Of a stretch of DNA of 10,415 bases, positions 1 through 6,300 are shown piece by piece. A model generated the notes under the pieces. That model ran no database searches, had not been told where the DNA came from, and saw only the letters and a program-made list of their open reading frames with translations. The stretch covers positions 16,148-26,562 of the forward strand of contig DJRQ01000022.1 in assembly GCA_002440125.1 (NCBI GenBank), written 5' to 3'. This DNA comes from Caryophanales bacterium UBA6356 (lineage in GTDB: Bacteria; Bacillota_I; Bacilli_A; RFN20; CAG-826). Made by a program: the position numbers and the translations under genes. Numbering within the stretch: the stretch's first letter is position 1; each line of letters starts with the position of its first letter.

Positions 1-116
1 GAGATTTTTAATCCGCTTCGTTGCTCTCGTCTTGAGATTCTCAAAGCGCGAACGCTCTTTTGAGGCATGGAAACGAAATTTCAACGATTCTTCTTCGAAG
101 AAAACATTGCTTCTAA

Positions 117-145
117 TGGATTTATAAATCGCTCATCGATATAAT
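117..145 (+). promoter_or_regulatory. Possible gltX promoter
   Basis: A perfect TATAAT lies at 140-145, 26 nt before the gltX start codon. The -35 position at 17-nt spacing (117-122, TGGATT) is only a weak match to TTGACA. The rest of 1-171 holds no gene I can support. A stem of CTCAAA with TTTGAG plus GCG with CGC sits around 40-75, without a T-tract and without T-box motifs, so I do not assign it a function. Confidence 0.4.
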
Positions 146-171
146 TTGAGGCGTCTAAGTAAGGAGTTTTT

Positions 172-1827
172 ATGGCGACTACTATCGATCTTGCGAATCG
201 TCTCTTCCCTGAAGTCAAAGAGACGGTGGATGATTTAGAGAAACGTTTTCCCAAGAGGAACCTTTCAAAAGGAGCGGAAGTGACTCGTTTTGCCCCCTCT
301 CCCACCGGTTTTCTTCATACTGGTTCTTTGTTTACTGCTTATTTGGCCTACCGCTTAGCAAAACAATCCAATGGCGTCTATATGTTCCGCTTGGAGGATA
401 CGGACACCAAAAGAACAATCGCCGGTGCAGCCGACGATCTTATTGTTCAACTTGCCAAATTTGGCATCGTGGCGGATGAAGGCTATTTCCCTGAAGGCGA
501 CAAAGGCGTTTACGGTCCTTACCAACAAAGCAAACGCGCGGATATCTATAAAGTCGTCATCAAGAAACTTTTGATGGAAGGCAAAGCGTATCCTGATTTT
601 TGTAGCAGCGAAGACCTTGCCAAAATCCGTGCTTTCCAAGAAGCCAATAAGATTCTTCCTGGATATTATGGGAAGTATGCTCGCGACCGCAATCTGACGG
701 TTGATGAGCAAATGCAAAAACTCGATGAAGGAGCGCCTTGGGTTATTCGTTTCAAATCCCATGGCGATCACGATAAGAAGACTTCCTTTGTGGATGCCAT
801 TCGAGGCAAAATCGAGCTTCAAGACAACGATGTCGATGTCGTCATCTATAAATCCGATGGGCTACCGACTTATCATTTCGCTCATGTTGTGGACGATCAT
901 TTCATGCGTACGACAACGGTCACTCGTGGTGAAGAATGGATTCCTTCGACGCCTGTTCACCTAGAGCTTTTTAAAGCGCTTGGCTGGGAACACCCAACCT
1001 ACGCTCATTTGCCCGTCATCATGAAATTGGATCATGGGAACAAACGGAAGCTTTCGAAACGGAAAGATCCCGAAGCGGCCGTATCTTACTTCTTGAAAGC
1101 GGGCTATCCGCAAAAAGGGCTTCTCGTTTATTTGATGTCCATCGCCAATAGCAACTTCGAGGAGTGGACGATCGAACATAAGAGCTTAGACGTTGAGAAT
1201 TTCAAATTCACTTTCGAAAAGATGTCTTTGGATGGCGCTTTGTTTGACGAAGATAAGCTCAATTACTTCTCAAAGGAAACAATCGCGAGCGAAAAAGCGG
1301 ATACCCTCCTTCCAAAGGTTCTCACATGGGCCAAAGAGTATCAGCCGGAATTCGCCGCGAAAATCGAACGGGATCCAGCTTATTTCGCTAAGATTCTTAA
1401 TATTGAAAAAGATCGCCCGAACCCTCGCAAAGACTATTGCAAATATAGCGACATCGAGCCGATGAGCGCTTTCTTTTTCGATGATGATTTCGCAAAAATC
1501 ACTGCTAATCCTCTTCCTTTTAATGAAAAGTACGACAAGGAATTCCTCAAAACGTTCTTGGCTGCTTTAGGAAAAGGAATGCTTTTTGACGTGGATGAGC
1601 CCACTTGGTGGAACAGCGTTAAGGAGATCGCAAAAACCAATGGTTTCGCTTTGTCGAACAAAGAGTTCAAAGCCAATCCAGATGCTTTCAAAGGCAACGT
1701 AAGCGACGCTGCCGAAATTCTTCGCATCGCTTTGACGGGTTCCAAACAATCGCCGAATCTCCATGAAGTCATTGATATTCTTGGAAAAGAACGCGTTTTG
1801 AGACGCTTAGAGACGGCGATTCGATAA
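172..1827 (+). CDS. gltX: Glutamate--tRNA ligase (GluRS), long form
   Basis: Cytoplasmic class I aminoacyl-tRNA synthetase that charges tRNA with glutamate using ATP. The Rossmann catalytic core shows APSPTGFLHTGS at residues 41-52, with FLHTG as the HIGH-box equivalent, then the LEDTD segment soon after, and KLSKR at 293-297 as the KMSKS-box equivalent. The C-terminal part after about residue 350 is the helical anticodon-binding region. At 551 aa it is longer than the usual 460-500 aa. About 35 residues precede the APSPTG motif, an extension I associate with a Bacillota-type long GltX. The start is set by AAGGAG at 161-166, 5 nt before ATG. Arginine is mostly CGN (roughly 22 of 26), unlike the cassette downstream. 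A tRNA-Glu gene lies 740 nt beyond its stop. Whether it also charges tRNA-Gln cannot be judged here. Confidence 0.96.
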   Translation: MATTIDLANRLFPEVKETVDDLEKRFPKRNLSKGAEVTRFAPSPTGFLHTGSLFTAYLAYRLAKQSNGVYMFRLEDTDTKRTIAGAADDLIVQLAKFGIVADEGYFPEGDKGVYGPYQQSKRADIYKVVIKKLLMEGKAYPDFCSSEDLAKIRAFQEANKILPGYYGKYARDRNLTVDEQMQKLDEGAPWVIRFKSHGDHDKKTSFVDAIRGKIELQDNDVDVVIYKSDGLPTYHFAHVVDDHFMRTTTVTRGEEWIPSTPVHLELFKALGWEHPTYAHLPVIMKLDHGNKRKLSKRKDPEAAVSYFLKAGYPQKGLLVYLMSIANSNFEEWTIEHKSLDVENFKFTFEKMSLDGALFDEDKLNYFSKETIASEKADTLLPKVLTWAKEYQPEFAAKIERDPAYFAKILNIEKDRPNPRKDYCKYSDIEPMSAFFFDDDFAKITANPLPFNEKYDKEFLKTFLAALGKGMLFDVDEPTWWNSVKEIAKTNGFALSNKEFKANPDAFKGNVSDAAEILRIALTGSKQSPNLHEVIDILGKERVLRRLETAIR

Positions 1828-1856
1828 TGTTTCTTAAATAGAAGGGGGTTGCTATT

Positions 1857-2450
1857 ATGGCACAAACAAATAAATCTAAAATTTCGGTGGCGCATGCTTT
1901 ATTTCTCGTTTCGGGAATTACGCTTCTTGTCTATTATCTTCTTTCCCAAGGCGTTCCCTCCATCGGGAACGATTTGGGGTCTTTGATGAAGTTCATCGTT
2001 GAGATTTTTGTTCTCGTCCTTCTTATTGGTTTTTATTTCTTCTTCCTTTTTGAGGGCAAGAATTGCGAAGGAACGGTGAAGTCTATCGCTCCGTCTTTGC
2101 TGATTCTTATTGTCGTTGGCTCTTACTCGATGAATTTTGGAAGTGCGGAAGCCAATGCCGTTATCTCTGGCATTGCCTCGATGTTCTATCTCTTGATTAT
2201 CGTCTGTGGCTTTGTCTTTCTCTTTATAAGGAATAAACTCGTCGGCATGGTTTTTGCATTCTCCAATGTGATTTACGCGTTCTTTGTGACGCTTTCTTAT
2301 ATCATTGTTTTGATTATTTCCCTTGTGAATGGCGGCTCTTTCAGCCTTGCGAAGATGTTCGAGACTCTTTTCTATGTCATCTCTTTAGGCCTTCTTTTTG
2401 TGGGCGGATATCTTATAACCAAGAACAAGGATTGGTCGTTGAACCGTTAG
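1857..2450 (+). CDS. Hypothetical polytopic membrane protein
   Basis: I do not recognise the family. The 197-aa product is strongly hydrophobic, with about six predicted membrane segments near residues 12-30, 44-65, 77-93, 103-125, 128-157 and 168-187. The loops are short, and the charged ends (KNKDWSLNR at the C-terminus, NKSK near the N-terminus) suggest a cytoplasmic location by the positive-inside rule. There is no signal peptide apart from the first membrane segment and no catalytic motif. The start is supported by AAGGGGG at 1842-1848, 8 nt before ATG. It begins 29 nt after the gltX stop with no promoter or terminator that I can see between them, so it is probably co-transcribed with gltX. 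I see no convincing terminator in 2451-2530. Confidence 0.85.
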   Translation: MAQTNKSKISVAHALFLVSGITLLVYYLLSQGVPSIGNDLGSLMKFIVEIFVLVLLIGFYFFFLFEGKNCEGTVKSIAPSLLILIVVGSYSMNFGSAEANAVISGIASMFYLLIIVCGFVFLFIRNKLVGMVFAFSNVIYAFFVTLSYIIVLIISLVNGGSFSLAKMFETLFYVISLGLLFVGGYLITKNKDWSLNR

Positions 2451-2530
2451 ATCTCCTATCTTCAAGCGACTATTGAAAAGATATACCGGCAAGGAAGTCT
2501 CTTTTATTTGCCTAAGGCTTCTATCCGAGA

Positions 2531-2559
2531 TTGCAAATAATCGAGATAAGTGCTTAAAT
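2531..2559 (+). promoter_or_regulatory. Likely promoter of tRNA-Glu
   Basis: TTGCAA at 2531-2536 is followed after 17 nt by TTAAAT at 2554-2559 (or TAAATA at 2555-2560 with 18 nt). Transcription would start near 2566, immediately before the mature tRNA at 2569, which suits a single-tRNA transcription unit that ends at the terminator after 2657. Confidence 0.5.
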
Positions 2560-2568
2560 ACGTGAGCC

Positions 2569-2643
2569 GGCCCTGTGGTCAAGCGGCTAAGACGCAACCC
2601 TCTCAAGGTTGAATCCCGGGTTCGATTCCCGGCTGGGTCACCA
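2569..2643 (+). tRNA. tRNA-Glu (anticodon CTC)
   Basis: A 75-nt cloverleaf including an encoded CCA at 2641-2643. The acceptor pairs GGCCCTG with CTGGGTC, including the G2-U71 wobble I expect for Bacillota tRNA-Glu but also a T-T mismatch at 6-67. The D arm is GTC/GAC around AAGCGGCTAA. The anticodon stem is CAACC/GGTTG with loop CTCTCAA, which puts CTC at 2602-2604, reading GAG codons. The variable loop has four bases, and the T arm is CCGGG/CCCGG with loop TTCGATT. It would be a substrate of the GltX encoded upstream. The CTC isoacceptor normally supplements a TTC one elsewhere in the genome. The T-T mismatch in the acceptor stem is the only irregularity. Confidence 0.95.
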
Positions 2644-2656
2644 TTCGACTATAATT

Positions 2657-2694
2657 CGAACTCGTACGCTATCACGCCGTACGGGTTCGTTTTT
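2657..2694 (+). terminator. Intrinsic terminator of tRNA-Glu
   Basis: CGAACTCGTACG at 2657-2668 pairs with CGTACGGGTTCG at 2678-2689 over 12 pairs (one G-T), with a 9-nt loop, followed by TTTTTC. It starts 14 nt after the tRNA CCA end. Confidence 0.9.
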
Positions 2695-2779
2695 CATTAC
2701 TACCTCAAGAAGCGTTTCAAAGACTGGTTTGTCCTTCATGAATTGCCAGGAAATCCCGTAAAACGCGGTCATAATCAGA

Positions 2780-2828
2780 AAAATCCTCAGAAGAAGAAAT
2801 AATCTTTGACTGAGGATTTTCTTTTTTT
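2780..2828. terminator. Second intrinsic terminator, probably bidirectional
   Basis: AAAATCCTCAG at 2780-2790 and CTGAGGATTTT at 2810-2820 form a perfect 11-bp stem, with a 19-nt loop that can itself pair AAGA with TCTT. On the plus strand it is followed by C and seven Ts. On the minus strand the stem ends in a run of five Ts, so it could also stop transcription coming from the membrane-protein fragment at 2884-3102. The plus-strand T-tract is stronger, although no intact plus-strand gene precedes it here. Confidence 0.8.
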
Positions 2829-2883
2829 GCTACGTCAGTCTTTGTGAAAAGTTCGAATCTCCCAGGATGTGTTTGCTTCCCCT

Positions 2884-3102
2884 TTAAGAGATATAATTTC
2901 GTGGAACTCCTTTGTTTTGATTCAGCACTAGAATGGAAGAGACCCCTGCAGCCGCGTATGCGATGCCTGTTACAAAAGCGGCGGCAAACAGTGGAAAAAT
3001 TTTGAGTTTTTTCTCGTCGGTTTTATGATTCACGAAAGCAATCCCCGTGATGAGAGACGCGAACATTGCTATGACCATGCATGTCAAAAACCAGTATGAC
3101 AT
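2884..3102 (-). pseudogene. Fragment of small membrane protein gene (copy A)
   Basis: A 72-codon minus-strand frame clearly related to the gene at 9557-10020. YWFLTCMVIAMFAS matches YWLLTCIIIAMFAS, and FVNHKTDEKKLKIFP matches FVNHKNDGRKFKVTP. The DNA aligns almost without gaps over about 150 bp (around 2945-3100 against 9722-9877). Copy A lacks the first 50 or so residues of the relative and loses similarity after TGIAYAAAG. Its ATG corresponds to an internal position of copy B, and the AAGG before it is too close to act as a ribosome binding site. An in-frame TAA lies 27 nt upstream. Two hydrophobic segments remain. I call it a remnant. A short live membrane peptide is possible but unlikely. 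Function of the family is unknown to me. Confidence 0.6.
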
Positions 3103-3222
3103 CCTTGCGAATGCTGAAGGTCTTAATTAATTTAATTTTGCGAAAATAAACTAGAATAATATCGAAGCTACTTTTTGAGACTCAATATCTCTTATAAAGC
3201 GAACATATCAAGAGAGGCTTGT

Positions 3223-3251
3223 TTGACGATTGATAGACTTATTTTTATAAT
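3223..3251 (+). promoter_or_regulatory. Strong promoter of the accessory cassette
   Basis: TTGACG at 3223-3228 and TATAAT at 3246-3251 are separated by exactly 17 nt, which is 11 of 12 bases of the housekeeping consensus. Transcription is expected to begin at about 3257-3259, about 127 nt before the start codon of the giant gene. It is the best promoter match in the window. Confidence 0.8.
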
Positions 3252-3256
3252 TTAAG

Positions 3257-3369
3257 CGATGGTGCTAAATGCCCTTGGATGCTTTTTTGCATCGACGGGT
3301 AACCTTGAAGGTGCATTCCATCGAGCCTCGTATGTTGTGGTTCGTGATGCTCTTCACGGGCCATTTTTT
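3257..3369 (+). ncRNA. Structured 5' leader, candidate attenuator
   Basis: Possible helices read by eye: P1, CGATGG 3257-3262 with CCATCG 3318-3323; P2, AATGC 3268-3272 with GCATT 3313-3317, stacked directly on P1's 3' side; a hairpin GATGC-TTTTTT-GCATC at 3278-3293; and ACCT 3302-3305 with AGGT 3309-3312. The terminator at 3338-3363 follows. CGAGCC at 3322-3327 can instead pair with GGTTCG at 3339-3344, the 5' arm of the terminator. That pairing shares C3322 and G3323 with P1. Forming P1 would therefore allow termination and opening it would allow readthrough, which is the architecture of an off-switch. I cannot match it to a known riboswitch class, T-box or JUMPstart-like element. It could also be a site for processive antitermination of the LoaP type, or only a fixed attenuator. 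Confidence 0.45.
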
Positions 3370-3388
3370 CATAGGGGGTAGCATATGA
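3269..3388 (+). CDS. Possible short leader ORF (39 codons), doubtful
   Basis: An ATG-initiated frame runs through the leader and the terminator, and its TGA overlaps the ATG of the giant gene (ATGA at 3385-3388). This is the same junction type as at the end of the giant gene. The product has a basic first half and a hydrophobic end (MLWFVMLFTGHFF). Against it: no ribosome binding site, and the start is only about 11 nt from the predicted transcript start. A second frame from ATG 3259 to TAG 3381 is also open, so open frames here may be chance. Translation through the terminator would block it, so even a small amount could matter for regulation. Confidence 0.2.
   Translation: MPLDAFLHRRVTLKVHSIEPRMLWFVMLFTGHFFIGGSI
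3338..3369 (+). terminator. Intrinsic terminator inside the leader (attenuator)
   Basis: TGGTTCGTGA at 3338-3347 pairs with TCACGGGCCA at 3354-3363 (10 pairs, two of them G-U), with a 6-nt loop, followed directly by TTTTTT at 3364-3369. It sits between the cassette promoter and the GGGGG ribosome binding site at 3374-3378. Because no gene lies upstream in the same transcript, it must act on the leader of the giant gene rather than end another gene. Confidence 0.75.
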
Positions 3389-6300
3389 AAAACATAATTG
3401 CCATTATCGCGACAAAGAACCGAATATCTCTATTTGAAAAGACCGCTAATTCGATATTCAGGCAAATCAAAAATCCTACACTTACTATAGTCGCTTCCGA
3501 CTCCTCAGATGAAAATTATGAGATTGAGAAATCTATATGTGCCAAATATGGATTTATCATTATCAGGGATGAATATGAACACAATTACGCCGGTAATCTC
3601 AATTCCGCCATTGATTTCATAATCAGAGAATATGTGATAAACGGATTGGTAGATCCGAAAGAAACATTCTTGGCCTTCCTAGACGACGATGATGTTTGGG
3701 AGAGGGATTATTTGCAAGAGTGCTCTGAAAGAATCGAACCTGGAATAGATTTCATTGTGGCCGGGCTTTTTTACAAAACCGACGAGAAAGAATTCCCTCT
3801 ATCCGTCCCTCATCGCTTCGATACGAAGAGCTTCTTGATTTCAAATCCCCATGTTCAAGGATCCAACACCTTCGTAAGATTTAGCTCTGTTTTGGAGGCT
3901 GGATGTTTTGACGAAAACATGAGTTCGACCACGGACCGCGATATCTTCACAAGGCTTTTGATGCTTAATCCCGGATATTCTGTAATTGAAAAATGTCTCG
4001 TTAAGGTGGACGCTGGCAAAGAGCGTCCTAGGCTCACTACGAATAGAGTCGGGAAAAAAGAGAGCCTTTCAAAGTTCTATTCGAAATATGGCGGTATCAT
4101 GACAGAAAATGAGAAGAAGAGATTCTGCGAAAGGGCTAATAGATTCTGCGAGTTTGACTTGAAAAGCTTGGGTAGTTGCCTTGGAGGGCACATGGAACAG
4201 AGCGTTTCTATGGCCGGGGAAACGCGCACTAATGTTTTCAGGGGGAGAATCGTATTCTCTTTCATTGCCATCAACGAAGAATTGGCTATCCGCCTTTTGA
4301 AGCAGATAGCCGCCCAGTCTTATGAGAACAAGTCGGTTGTCGCTTTCTTGAATTACAGTTCCGACAACGAATACGAAAAGGTTGAAGATTTCCTTTCATC
4401 TATCAAAGTTAAGCATTATATTGCCGGTCTCGAAGATGCCAAAGCCGTAGCCGAAAGCGGAGTGTTCCCAGAGTGCAATATGGACTTTGGCGGTTTATGC
4501 AACGAGATCAAAGACATCGGAGCGGCTAGGACAATATTGAATCGCATCGTAAAAGAACACAGCTCCGATGGAGATGCCATTTGGATATTGGATGACGATA
4601 TGGAATTTGAAAACATCTGTTTCGAAGCGCCTGGAGAATTCAAACGAGGTAATGTATCTGCCAAGAAAATAGTCGAAAGATACATCGGCAAGTGCGACGC
4701 GGTAGTAGGGAGTTATTCAGGGGACGCCCCTTTACCAGCTCTCTCGACGATAAGGTGCTCTTTGCTCGACTATGTTTACGCGAAACGACTGAACAAGAAC
4801 GACATCTACGATGCTTCCATTTACCGCCTTCGCGACTATTACTATTCGCTAACGGATGCCACCCATCGTCATTTGGAGACCCCGTTAAAGATACCAAGCG
4901 GCAGCTCTTTGGAAGACATAATGTCGGGGAAAGCCGTCAGCAGACCCCTTTATGAGAAATCCGATGAGGAGTTCGACCCTTACAGCAGGGGAGGGAACAC
5001 CATAGTTTTCAACAGGAGAATGTTGGATATACCGAATGTTTCCATAACCATGGGAGGAGTCATGGCTAGAAGGGGAGATTATTTTTGGATTCAGCTTGCT
5101 AAGGAAAGCGGGTTCAAGGTGATCGGCTCTTCCTTCTCGATTCGTCAGAATAGGCCTATAACCACCTTCGATTATGAAAAGGAAGTCGAGAAATCCATCA
5201 AAGACCTCATAGGATCCTCCTTCACGAAGGCGTATGCTTCGCTCCAAAGCAAGACGAGAACAGCTTTCCTTTCTTCGTTCACCAATCAATACAAAGAACG
5301 CCTTGCGAGGATAATTGCTGACTACCGTAGGATAATCGGACTTCTAAAGATTCTTGAAGACTGCGAATATTCCAAGCACTTCAACGATAACGGGCTTAAA
5401 GATTATGTGAGAAGGGCCAAGAAATACCTTGAGCCTTCCCTGGTGGAGTCTTCCTTCGACGGAATGCTTTCCATTAGAAATTCTTACCTGAATTTTCTTA
5501 AAGCCAAAGATGCCAAGAAGGAACTTGAATCGCTAAAGGGAGCAAAGAACTATAGGATCCTAGGCATCGGAAGCGAGGGAATCGTCTTCACGGACGAAAA
5601 TAAGGTGTTCAAGGCACTTCCGTCCTCATCCGACGTTTCCGTTTACCTCGAATGTGGCAAAGAGATGGGTTCCTGCGAAGAGCTTTACGAGATTGAGGTG
5701 CTGGAGGGAAAAAACTTCAAATTCCTATGTCATTGGTATGACTCGTCTTGCGAGCGCTATATTGGCGGTCACACTTTGGAATTGGCCAATTTGCTTAGGT
5801 TCTTGAGAGACCATGGCTTGGTTTTGACTAATATAAAGAAAGATAACTTCCTCGTGGTCGATGGCCATTTGAAATACATTGACTATGGAAAGAGCATCGA
5901 ACGATTTAGTCTCACTAAATTTCAAAGAAGCGTAGAAAGGGGATACCAGATGCTTAGATACACCAATCTTTCGAAACCTGAATTTAGGCAAATGATTTCA
6001 ATGACTTACCTCGGTGAGGACGCCGGTCTAAATTACGGAATTGCTTCTTTCGAACGACTGATCGAGAAAAGATACAAGGAGCAAGAGCATGACCCTATAG
6101 CTTTTAGAATAATCAAAGAGACTAATCCTAGAACGTTTCTCGATTACGGTGCTGGCAAGTGCAAGATTGCGAACAATCTACCCGATAGCATTGAACGTAG
6201 CGTTTACGACATAGATAAAAAGACACTTCGCGAGCGCGCTAAAGCTGGAATTCGAATTATTGAAAACATCGACTCTCTCTCGGAAAAATTCGATTTCATA

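Noticed and set aside
1434..1895. 153-codon minus-strand frame opposite the end of gltX
   Set aside because: Antisense to conserved GltX sequence, with no start signal and no recognisable protein features.
2575..2802. 75-codon plus-strand frame starting inside the tRNA
   Set aside because: Its ATG lies in the tRNA body with no ribosome binding site, and the frame reads through a strong terminator. Only the part after 2690 is discussed, as a possible remnant.
3200..3260. ATCAAGAGAGG near 3207-3217 resembles the start of a SAM-I (S-box) riboswitch
   Set aside because: None of the following conserved S-box segments is present, and the sequence lies upstream of the promoter at 3223-3251.
3257..3325. 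GATGG at the leader start suggests a fluoride riboswitch
   Set aside because: The conserved GTTCGCC and the following pseudoknot segment are absent, and the downstream genes are not fluoride exporters.
4885..5289. 134-codon minus-strand frame and other long frames opposite the giant gene
   Set aside because: They lie antisense to a continuous coding region with clear domain motifs, have no ribosome binding sites, and look like shadows.
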